A stretch of DNA of 6,286 nucleotides, from the NCBI GenBank assembly GCA_900551235.1, contig URUU01000067.1:1-6286 (forward strand). The letters run 5' to 3'. The number at the start of each line of letters is the position of its first letter. The first letter of the stretch is position 1. Shown piece after piece: positions 1 through 4,547 of this stretch. Origin of the DNA: an uncultured Lachnospiraceae bacterium (GTDB lineage: Bacteria > Bacillota > Clostridia > Lachnospirales > Lachnospiraceae). A program made the position numbers and the translations under genes. The notes under the pieces are model-generated. The model ran no database searches. It saw only the letters and a list, made by a program, of their open reading frames with translations, and was not told the origin of the DNA.

Positions 1-1238
1 TTATGCAGGCTTCGGAAATTATTACCGGAGATGATTTTTATCAGCATCAGTATGGTATTGTTTTTGAAGCTATTGTAGAGCTTTATAACGACGGGAAACC
101 GGTCGATCTGATCACATTGCAGAATATTCTGCGTGAAAAGGATGTACCGCCTGAAATCAGCAGCCTGGAGTTTGTAAAAGATCTGCTGACATCGGCACTG
201 ACTTCCACGAATGTAGAAGCATATGCACAGATTGTATATGAAAAGGCAATTTTACGAAAACTGATCAAAGTAAATGAAGAGATTGCCAATGACTGTTATG
301 TAGAAAAAGGTAAGCTGGAAGATATTCTGGAATCGGCGGAAAAGCGTATTTTTGATATTGTCCAGAAACGAAATTCCGGAGATTTTGTACCGATTAAAGA
401 TGTTGTACTCCGGGCACTTGACCGAATCGAAGCGGCATCCAGGAATAAAGGAAGCGTCACCGGAATCCCGACCGGATTTATTGATCTGGATTATAAGACA
501 ACAGGTATGCAGCCGTCTGATCTGGTACTGATCGCAGCCCGGCCCTCCATGGGAAAGACCGCATTTGTACTGAACATAGCCCAGTATATGGCGTTTAAGA
601 AAAATTATACGGCAGCGATCTTCAGTCTGGAAATGTCAAAAGAACAGCTGGTCAACCGACTCTTTGCACTGGAATCCCAGGTGGATTCCCAACAGCTCCG
701 TACCGGAAATTTAAGTGATGATGACTGGGCGAAATTGATCGAAGGTGCTGGTATTGTTGGCCGTTCTAATCTGATCATCGATGATACACCTGGTATTTCG
801 GTTGCAGAGCTCCGCTCCAAATGTCGTAAATATAAAGCAGAAAAAGGTCTGGATGTCATTATGATCGACTACCTGCAGCTAATGACAGGAAGCAAGCGGG
901 CAGATTCCAGACAGCAGGAGATTTCTGATATTTCAAGATCATTGAAAGAGATCGCCAGAGAGCTTCAGGTTCCGGTGCTTGCACTTTCTCAGCTCAGCCG
1001 TGCGGTAGAGCAGAGGCCGGATCACAGACCGATGCTTTCCGACCTGCGAGAGTCCGGTGCAATCGAGCAGGATGCCGATGTTGTTATGTTTCTTTATCGA
1101 GATGATTATTATAATAAAGATTCTGAGAAAAAGAACATCGCAGAAGTCATCATAGCCAAGCAGCGTAATGGCCCGATCGGTACGGTAGAACTGGCATGGC
1201 TGCCTAACCTTACAAAATTTGCAAATTTAAAAAAATAA
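1..1238 (+). CDS. dnaB: Replicative DNA helicase DnaB, 3' part (5' end outside window)
   Basis: This is the hexameric 5'-3' helicase that unwinds DNA at the replication fork and works with primase DnaG. 411 residues are visible from a Met at position 3. That Met is almost certainly internal, because family members are about 440-450 residues, no ribosome binding site can be placed before it, and the first visible residues already match the middle of the N-terminal domain. Numbering from that Met, the N-terminal primase-interacting domain covers about 1-115 and the linker helix about 125-150. The RecA-like ATPase follows. Its Walker A ARPSMGKT is at 179-186, the catalytic Glu is E210 in SLEMS, and the Walker B stretch ending in MIDYLQLM is at 287-294. 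ALSQLSR with sensor Gln330, the SDLRESGAIEQDAD block at 346-359 and the KQRNGPIGT arginine-finger region at 386-394 complete it. No intein or frameshift is present. The TAA stop overlaps the following terminator stem. Confidence 0.97.
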   Translation, partial: MQASEIITGDDFYQHQYGIVFEAIVELYNDGKPVDLITLQNILREKDVPPEISSLEFVKDLLTSALTSTNVEAYAQIVYEKAILRKLIKVNEEIANDCYVEKGKLEDILESAEKRIFDIVQKRNSGDFVPIKDVVLRALDRIEAASRNKGSVTGIPTGFIDLDYKTTGMQPSDLVLIAARPSMGKTAFVLNIAQYMAFKKNYTAAIFSLEMSKEQLVNRLFALESQVDSQQLRTGNLSDDDWAKLIEGAGIVGRSNLIIDDTPGISVAELRSKCRKYKAEKGLDVIMIDYLQLMTGSKRADSRQQEISDISRSLKEIARELQVPVLALSQLSRAVEQRPDHRPMLSDLRESGAIEQDADVVMFLYRDDYYNKDSEKKNIAEVIIAKQRNGPIGTVELAWLPNLTKFANLKK

Positions 1239-1268
1239 AAAGATGTCGCTTCTTGCGATATCTTTTTT
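1237..1268 (+). terminator. Rho-independent terminator after dnaB
   Basis: A 13-bp stem pairs 1237-1249 with 1255-1267 around a TTCTT loop. Its core is GATGTCGC/GCGATATC with one G.U pair, extended by five A-T pairs, and it ends in a T6 run. The stem begins inside the dnaB stop codon, so dnaB is the last gene of its transcription unit and the next gene needs its own promoter. Confidence 0.85.
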
Positions 1269-1270
1269 GT

Positions 1271-1297
1271 TTGAAATGTTCCGGATTATGGTACAAT
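1271..1297 (+). promoter_or_regulatory. Extended -10 promoter of the MerR-like gene
   Basis: The -10 hexamer TACAAT lies at 1292-1297 and is preceded by TG at 1289-1290 (extended -10). A TTGAAA -35 candidate at 1271-1276 gives a short 15-bp spacer, which the TG element can compensate. The predicted start near 1304 leaves a leader of about 50 nt. An imperfect inverted repeat (CCGGATTAT at 1281-1289, ATAAT plus CCGG at 1310-1321) surrounds the -10 and could be an operator. Confidence 0.5.
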
Positions 1298-1356
1298 AAT
1301 TGCAGGGCGATAATGTCCCGGAACGCAGTAAGCAAGTCTTGATTGGGAGGTAGAGG

Positions 1357-1995
1357 ATGAGTGAAATCAGATACATGATTTCCGATGCAGCCAGGCAGGT
1401 AGGTGTGGAAGCACACGTACTTCGAAGCTGGGAAGAAGAACTTGATATTAAAGTAGGCAGAACAGAGCTTGGGCATCGCTACTATACGGACAAAACAATC
1501 TATATTATGAAAAAAGTCAGGGAACTGCGAGAGAAAGGGTTTCAACTGAAAGCAATCAAAGTGCTGATCCCGGAAATACAAAAGAAGGCAGAAGATGCCG
1601 AAAATGAGGAAGAAGAAACAAAAGAAGAGACGAAGGCACAGACAGAAGAAAAAATGAAAGAGCAGACGAAAGGACAGAAACAGGATACACATACATTGAA
1701 ACAGCAGGCAGTTCTGCAGGTCTCGGACAGTCTGGATAATCTGGAAAAGTTTGAGGAAATTGTCGGAAACATTGTGAAATGTGCACTTCAGGAAAATAAT
1801 GTAGAACTGGAAAACAGGATTGCAGATACGGTTCTGAAAGAAATGGATGTTTTGATGCGGATTCAGGAAAAGAAGGAAGAAGAGCGTTACCGGAGTCTGG
1901 ATGAGACGATCCGCATGATCCAGCATAACCGCCAGATGGTGGCAGCAACAAAGGAAAGAGCAATCCATAAAAAGTGGTTTCAGATTTTCCGGTAA
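1357..1995 (+). CDS. MerR-type HTH / RacA-like coiled-coil DNA-binding protein
   Basis: This 212-residue protein has a MerR-type winged helix-turn-helix at its N terminus: the HTH at about 8-26 (ISDAARQVGVEAHVLRSWE) and the wing with GHRYYT at 39-44. It contains no metal-binding cysteine set or drug-binding domain. Residues 76-115 are a very Glu/Lys/Gln-rich charged linker, and about 119-203 reads as a long helix or coiled coil. The chain ends in a basic-aromatic tail, HKKWFQIFR. From memory, that order resembles Bacillus RacA (MerR-like HTH plus coiled coil, anchoring chromosomal DNA at the pole) and plasmid or phage MerR-like proteins with a DUF3967-type end. A structural or segregation role is therefore as likely as classical transcription control. 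GGGAGG at 1345-1350, 6 nt before the ATG, supports the start. It is a single-gene unit with its own promoter and terminator. The family assignment is good; the role is inferred. Confidence 0.87.
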   Translation: MSEIRYMISDAARQVGVEAHVLRSWEEELDIKVGRTELGHRYYTDKTIYIMKKVRELREKGFQLKAIKVLIPEIQKKAEDAENEEEETKEETKAQTEEKMKEQTKGQKQDTHTLKQQAVLQVSDSLDNLEKFEEIVGNIVKCALQENNVELENRIADTVLKEMDVLMRIQEKKEEERYRSLDETIRMIQHNRQMVAATKERAIHKKWFQIFR

Positions 1996-2030
1996 ACAAA
2001 AAGAGCTGCAAAATGCAGCTCTTTTTGTTT
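1994..2030. terminator. Perfect bidirectional terminator between convergent genes
   Basis: A perfect 17-bp inverted repeat pairs 1994-2010 with 2014-2030 around an AAA loop. Its core is GAGCTGCA/TGCAGCTC, flanked by A-rich and T-rich arms, so each strand ends in a U-rich tract. It overlaps the TAA of the MerR-like gene and lies 5 bp beyond the ferredoxin stop, and so serves both convergent genes. Confidence 0.92.
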
Positions 2031-2035
2031 ATTAA

Positions 2036-2209
2036 TTATTCACCTGCTGTGATAGCACCTGTAGGACATTCACCCTCACATGTACCGCAATCCAGACAAG
2101 CGTCTGCATCGATTACGTATTTGCCATCGCCTTCGCTGATAGCTTCTGCCGGACAGACTTCTGCACATGTACCGCAAGCTACACATTCATCTGTAATAAC
2201 GTATGCCAT
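2036..2209 (-). CDS. 2[4Fe-4S] clostridial-type ferredoxin, 57 aa
   Basis: This is a low-potential electron carrier of the cytoplasm, typically serving pyruvate:ferredoxin oxidoreductase, hydrogenase, Rnf or nitrogen-metabolism enzymes. The protein starts MAYVITDECVACGTC and contains two complete CxxCxxCxxxCP motifs: Cys9, 12, 15, 19 and Cys38, 41, 44, 48. Each set supplies three ligands to one cluster and the fourth to the other, as in the classical 55-57 residue clostridial ferredoxins. The length is typical and there is no insertion. The start is secure: AAGGAGG on the minus strand (2217-2223) lies 7 nt before the ATG. The gene is monocistronic, divergent from the DUF1858 gene and convergent with the MerR-like gene. 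Its physiological partner cannot be deduced from this window. Confidence 0.95.
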   Translation of the reverse strand: MAYVITDECVACGTCAEVCPAEAISEGDGKYVIDADACLDCGTCEGECPTGAITAGE

Positions 2210-2250
2210 GATAAAACCTCCTTATTTATTATGAAATATGTTTTCAACAG

Positions 2251-2268
2251 GATTCGGGGTTCCGAATC
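2251..2268 (-). promoter_or_regulatory. Hairpin at the predicted 5' end of the ferredoxin mRNA
   Basis: A 7-bp perfect stem (GATTCGG/CCGAATC) with a 4-nt loop sits in the ferredoxin leader. The predicted transcription start is about 2270, so the stem begins one or two nucleotides from the mRNA end. Such 5'-terminal stems are known to protect bacterial mRNAs from decay. It could instead be an operator for a dimeric repressor just downstream of the start. Confidence 0.4.
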
Positions 2269-2276
2269 TTTATCCC

Positions 2277-2305
2277 ATTTTAATACATAAGTCTCGAATA
2301 TACAA
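2277..2305 (-). promoter_or_regulatory. Ferredoxin promoter
   Basis: Read on the minus strand, TTGTAT (2305-2300) and TAAAAT (2282-2277) are separated by exactly 17 bp. The -10 matches the sigma-A consensus at 5 of 6 positions. The leader to the ATG is about 60 nt. Confidence 0.55.
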
Positions 2306-2322
2306 GTAGAAAATTTGATGCC

Positions 2323-2351
2323 TTGCATAAAGTACAAAAACATATTATAAT
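2323..2351 (+). promoter_or_regulatory. Promoter of the DUF1858 gene
   Basis: TTGCAT (2323-2328), a 17-bp spacer and a perfect TATAAT (2346-2351) form a sigma-A promoter pointing right. Its -35 is only 17 bp from the -35 of the divergent ferredoxin promoter, so the two units share one regulatory region. The leader of about 85 nt contains a 7-bp inverted repeat (TGCAGTC at 2393-2399, GACTGCA at 2414-2420) just before the ribosome binding site. I recognise no riboswitch. Confidence 0.6.
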
Positions 2352-2441
2352 CTAACCTGTTAAATGAAATCAGGCATGTAATGTGTGGAAAATGCAGTCA
2401 GGAACAGCGAACAGACTGCAAATGGATAAAGGAGGAAAATC

Positions 2442-2651
2442 ATGCAGAAAATAACAAAGGATATGATTATCGGTGATATTTTAAAAATGGATCCTGAGAT
2501 GGCAGGCGTTCTGGTTGCAGGCGGTATGCACTGTATCGGATGCCCATCTGCACAGATGGAGACGATCGAAGAGGCAGCTCTTGTCCATGGTATCGAGCCA
2601 GACCTGCTGGTAGCAAGAGTAAATGCATTTGTAGAGAGCAAACAGGCATAA
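2442..2651 (+). CDS. DUF1858 / hybrid-cluster-protein-associated redox disulfide protein
   Basis: This 69-residue protein consists of one DUF1858-type domain. Features that match the family are the start (ITKDMIIGDILKMDPE), the helix AGVLVAGGMHC, and the CIGC motif with Cys31 and Cys34 followed by PSAQMETIEEAALVHGI. As I recall, the same domain is described as the redox-disulfide domain associated with hybrid cluster (prismane) proteins in anaerobes. A role in thiol-disulfide exchange or nitrosative/oxidative stress is plausible but not proven. There is no signal peptide or membrane segment. The start is supported by AAAGGAGG at 2428-2435, 6 nt upstream. No hybrid cluster protein gene is in the window. 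The gene is divergent from the ferredoxin gene and ends at a terminator shared with mecA. Confidence 0.92.
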   Translation: MQKITKDMIIGDILKMDPEMAGVLVAGGMHCIGCPSAQMETIEEAALVHGIEPDLLVARVNAFVESKQA

Positions 2652-2664
2652 AATATTCATCTTG

Positions 2665-2718
2665 AAATAAAAAGCGTTTCCACCGGTCAGAAAAGACTGG
2701 TGGAAACGTTTTTTATTT
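2665..2718. terminator. Long bidirectional terminator between the DUF1858 gene and mecA
   Basis: Arms of 24 nt (2665-2688 and 2695-2718) pair around an AGAAAA loop with only two G.U wobbles. The central 14 bp include CGTTTCCACC/GGTGGAAACG. The A-rich and T-rich outer arms give each strand a U tract. The convergent genes end 13 bp and 29 bp from its edges. Confidence 0.9.
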
Positions 2719-2747
2719 TAGCCGGAGAAGACTCCATTCTGATTGAA

Positions 2748-3512
2748 TCAGACGAGGGCCAGTTTCTGAAGTGCCTCGTCTGCAATGATACACTCCAGAT
2801 GTTCTTCAAAGAATGCTTCATTTCCAGGTGTGCATTTCAGGCAGGTGGCATATTCAGAAAGCGTATTGCATACTTTATTAAATTCTTCCGGTGTATGTGA
2901 AGACTTACTGAGCGTCAGCAGATATTCCCTGTCTTCCGGGTTTTTATAAAGGGTGTTGTATCCTTTGTAAGAGTTTTGCAGAACATGAGCTGCACGAATT
3001 ACTGTATTCAGATCGCGGAAGGAATAAAGCCGGGTAAAAGGAGCAGATTCTTTCGCAGAAGAACCGGGAGACTGAGCCTTTTTATCCGACACAGGGTTAC
3101 TGTCAGATGCTTCAGCGGCAAGCTTTCGAGCTTCGTGGATCTTATTGAACAGGTTCAAAATATCGTCTGCGCCATCCAGTGGTGCCGGAGCTGGCGGTGT
3201 GATCGGATTGCTGCTCGCATTGCCTGAAGGGGAAAACTTAGAAAAACGAGTGTCAAGTTCTTCCGGGTCTTCTACTTTGGTAACAATCAGAACAACTGAG
3301 TCGGAAGAAAGAGGTATTGCTTCTATCATCAAAGGAATGTCATTGGCTTCAAACCCGAATTCGTAGGCAGCCTGTTGCATCATATCACGAAATAAAAGTT
3401 TTGCTTTTTCTGTACCGTAAGCGAGTTCGCTGAGTTTGATCTCACGTTCGGCAAGATCCTGACGCGTAAGAGTGCAGCGGATCTGGTTGTCATTGATTTT
3501 CTCTATTTTCAT
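2748..3512 (-). CDS. mecA: MecA-like adaptor protein for ClpC
   Basis: This is a 254-residue homologue of MecA, the adaptor that delivers substrates to the ClpCP protease; in Bacillus it targets the competence factor ComK. The N domain (about 1-84) starts MKIEKINDNQIRCTLTRQDL and contains LFRDMMQQAAYEFGF, the equivalent of the substrate-binding domain. The C domain (about 158-254) carries RLYSFRDLNTVIRAA, NTLYKNPEDREYLL, LSEYAT and the closing IIADEALQKL, which align by eye with the ClpC-binding domain of Bacillus MecA. Between them is a Ser/Pro/Ala-rich linker of about 70 residues (PITPPAPAP at 103-111), making the protein longer than the 218-residue Bacillus form. The start is the first ATG after AGGATGTGA (3517-3525 on the minus strand). 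In Clostridia competence genes are often incomplete, so the substrate may differ. The family call is firm; the substrate is unknown. Confidence 0.88.
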   Translation of the reverse strand: MKIEKINDNQIRCTLTRQDLAEREIKLSELAYGTEKAKLLFRDMMQQAAYEFGFEANDIPLMIEAIPLSSDSVVLIVTKVEDPEELDTRFSKFSPSGNASSNPITPPAPAPLDGADDILNLFNKIHEARKLAAEASDSNPVSDKKAQSPGSSAKESAPFTRLYSFRDLNTVIRAAHVLQNSYKGYNTLYKNPEDREYLLTLSKSSHTPEEFNKVCNTLSEYATCLKCTPGNEAFFEEHLECIIADEALQKLALV

Positions 3513-3538
3513 ATTATCACATCCTGTCTTGTATGATG

Positions 3539-3568
3539 AGTTAAAGAATCATTGGGGTGGGTTTAACT
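3539..3568 (-). promoter_or_regulatory. Inverted repeat in the mecA upstream region
   Basis: AGTTAAA (3539-3545) and TTTAACT (3562-3568) form a 7-bp inverted repeat 27-56 bp upstream of the mecA start codon. It could be an operator or a leader hairpin. I could not place a convincing -35/-10 pair for mecA nearby. Confidence 0.2.
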
Positions 3569-3591
3569 AATTCTGAACTAAAAAAATGTAC

Positions 3592-3770
3592 TAAAATAAT
3601 GCCATGCGAATTGTTCCGTACTTTGTACTCTCACAATTCTGCAAACATTCGGAATCCGCATACTTACTGCGTAAGTAGCTGCTTCCTCATATTTAGCGGG
3701 TTTCAAACTCAAATGTCTTATCTTGCAAGCAAGAACGACATTTTGACTTTTCAACCCTGGCATTATTATA
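3592..3770. repeat. MITE-like element with terminal inverted repeats and internal hairpins
   Basis: The ends match as inverted repeats at 13 of 15 positions: TAAAATAATGCCATG at 3592-3606, and the complement of TATAATAATGCCAGG at 3756-3770. Inside are three imperfect hairpins. The first has GAATTGT/ACAATTC arms (3608-3614, 3633-3639) around an inner GTAC-TTT-GTAC. The second is TACTTAC-TGC-GTAAGTA inside GCA/TGC and GGAA/TTCC pairs (about 3651-3687). The third is a 60-nt stem bounded by GGGTT/AACCC (3698-3757). Its minus-strand end resembles the sequence at 6233-6286, so it belongs to a repeat family. Both strands are open in one frame, but no protein is recognisable. No clear target duplication is visible. 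A non-autonomous transposable element is the best reading; a structured RNA is the alternative. Confidence 0.5.
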
Positions 3771-3836
3771 TTCACATATTATCAGAAAGTAAAGCAGATT
3801 GCTACTGTAAAATTATAAAAAGAGTGTAAAAATAGC

Positions 3837-3865
3837 TTGCATTTTAAATACACACAATATATAAT
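3837..3865 (+). promoter_or_regulatory. Promoter upstream of a leader-like region
   Basis: TTGCAT (3837-3842), a 17-bp spacer and a perfect TATAAT (3860-3865) have the same hexamers and spacing as the DUF1858 promoter. The predicted start is near 3872. The immediate product is unclear; see the competing hairpins and the 42-codon frame that follow. Confidence 0.5.
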
Positions 3866-3891
3866 AATCAATATGAGGATGGAGTATCGCT

Positions 3892-4020
3892 GTGTGCGAC
3901 ATACTATTAAGAAAAGCGAAATGTGTCGCTTTTTATATCTTATGCGGGATTCTCCGCAATATTCCCAATTCTACAATAATTTATAACAGCAAGAATGCCA
4001 GAAGCATTTTTGAATTATAG
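3892..4020 (+). CDS. Possible 42-aa small protein, unrecognised
   Basis: A GTG-started frame of 42 codons follows the promoter by about 20 nt of leader. It has GGATGGAG at 3877-3884 as a reasonable ribosome binding site, 7 nt before the start. The product would begin MCDILLRKAKCVAFYILCG and ends ...RSIFEL. I recognise no family. A competing frame begins at ATG 3873 (37 codons, to 3986) but would be almost leaderless. Hairpins inside the frame suggest the RNA may matter more than the peptide, for example as an attenuator leader. The evidence is promoter and ribosome-site geometry only. Confidence 0.22.
   Translation: MCDILLRKAKCVAFYILCGILRNIPNSTIIYNSKNARSIFEL
3896..3935 (+). promoter_or_regulatory. 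Candidate attenuator: mutually exclusive hairpins
   Basis: AAAAGCGA (3912-3919) pairs with TCGCTTTT (3926-3933) around a 6-nt loop. It is followed by one more T and AT-rich sequence, which makes it a plausible terminator. The same 3' arm can instead pair as TGTCGC (3924-3929) with GCGACA (3896-3901), which would prevent the terminator from forming. It lies 25-60 nt after the predicted transcription start, the usual place for an attenuator. Confidence 0.3.
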
Positions 4021-4140
4021 TACCTCTGTCCCTGCGTTGAGGCAGAAGAAAGTTTCCTGTATCAAAACCCGTATAACACAGAATGACTTTAACTCATAGA
4101 ATTATCATCCGGATATCCAGATGTTGCAGGAGAACCGGAA

Positions 4141-4150
4141 AAGGGGGTGA
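4141..4150 (+). promoter_or_regulatory. Ribosome binding site that points to an ATA codon
   Basis: AAGGGGGTGA matches the anti-Shine-Dalgarno complement AAGGAGGTGA at 9 of 10 positions. The GGGGG core ends at 4147, exactly 7 nt before ATA at 4155. The ATG at 4151 is only 3 nt from the core and lies in a different frame, where the product (57 codons) is unremarkable. Confidence 0.45.
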
Positions 4151-4154
4151 ATGT

Positions 4155-4367
4155 ATAGACAGCAGGAAAAAACGGAAACATCAGTTAAACAAAGAATTAA
4201 AAGCGTATGCAAAAGCAGGCATGAAACTGTGGTTAAATGGAAAGCCAAGTACACCTTCGGATATTGTACAGCATTGTATGGTCCGCGAAGAAGGAGCGTA
4301 TATGAGAGATTTTATAAGCGATGATGACCAAAACATAACAGGAATAGGATTTGACGATATAAAGTAG
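4155..4367 (+). CDS. Small conserved-looking hypothetical protein, 70 aa, start codon uncertain
   Basis: The frame ending at TAG 4365-4367 encodes a hydrophilic, compact sequence: NKELKAYAKAGMKLWLNGKPSTP, then DIVQHCMVREEGAYMRDFI and a close of GIGFDDIK. The helix, GKPSTP turn and AYMRDF strand look like a real small domain, and codon use fits the neighbours. I have a weak impression of similar short hypotheticals in Lachnospiraceae but cannot name a family. The best ribosome binding site predicts initiation at ATA 4155. The in-frame ATG candidates are 4083, which has no ribosome site and adds an arginine/cysteine-rich, non-domain-like N-terminus, and 4221, which would cut off the first helix. 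Either a rare AUA start is used or the start codon has been lost and the gene is decaying. No terminator follows, and the GH18 promoter begins about 90 bp downstream. Confidence 0.5.
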   Translation: MDSRKKRKHQLNKELKAYAKAGMKLWLNGKPSTPSDIVQHCMVREEGAYMRDFISDDDQNITGIGFDDIK

Positions 4368-4402
4368 GTTTTTGCAAAATTCCCCATAGCAGATACGGAA
4401 AT

Positions 4403-4440
4403 AAGTCAACTCATTATGAAAAAAGCCAAGTTAAGTCATC
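4403..4440 (+). promoter_or_regulatory. Tandem 13-bp imperfect repeats before the GH18 promoter
   Basis: AAGTCAACTCATT (4403-4415) and AAGTTAAGTCATC (4428-4440) agree at 10 of 13 positions with a 25-bp period. Relative to the predicted start they centre near -64 and -39, a spacing typical of activator half-sites. Confidence 0.25.
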
Positions 4441-4457
4441 TTTCGTTCATAAATCTA

Positions 4458-4466
4458 TGTTATACT
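4458..4466 (+). promoter_or_regulatory. Extended -10 promoter of the GH18 gene
   Basis: TGTTATACT gives a TATACT -10 (4461-4466) preceded by an extended TG at 4458-4459. No good -35 is seen at the normal distance (ATCTTT at 4438-4443). The leader to the ATG is about 75 nt. Confidence 0.45.
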
Positions 4467-4547
4467 AATAAACAGATGTGTTCCGTTAGATAGAAAACAT
4501 TTTTAGGGAAAGTCGCAAGATACGATATGGGGATGGAGGTACAGTGA

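Larger units (their letters stand above)
3771..4154. other. Gene-poor stretch with leader-like signals
   Basis: This is AT-rich sequence between the MITE-like element and the next reading frame. It contains a good promoter, two competing hairpins, a further TGCGG/CCGCA hairpin (3943-3958) and only short reading frames. Fragments in two frames near 4020-4150 look slightly protein-like but are interrupted by stops at about the random rate. I cannot support an intact or decayed known gene here. Confidence 0.5.

Noticed and set aside
1210..1968. 252-codon open frame on the minus strand opposite the MerR-like gene
   Set aside because: It is the complement of a Glu/Lys-rich coding region and so reads as a Phe/Cys/Leu-rich run. 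It has no ribosome binding site or family resemblance, and the plus-strand gene has a clear start, domain and terminator.
2210..2441. Possible riboswitch in the ferredoxin/DUF1858 intergenic region
   Set aside because: Only short stems are present, and no conserved core of a known riboswitch class could be identified.
3578..3829. Open frames of 65 codons (minus) and 90 codons (plus) over the MITE-like element
   Set aside because: Both follow from the inverted-repeat structure. Neither has a convincing start site or domain, and the hairpins and terminal repeats explain the sequence better.
4021..4158. Protein-like fragments in two plus frames before the 70-aa gene (for example YHPDIQMLQENRKRG)
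   Set aside because: Stops occur at about the random rate and no family is recognised, so a pseudogene cannot be claimed from this sequence alone.
4151..4324. ATG-started 57-codon frame beginning MYRQQEKTE
   Set aside because: It is out of frame with the domain-like product, only 3 nt from the Shine-Dalgarno core, and its composition (Arg/Lys/Tyr-rich after residue 10) looks like an off-frame reading.
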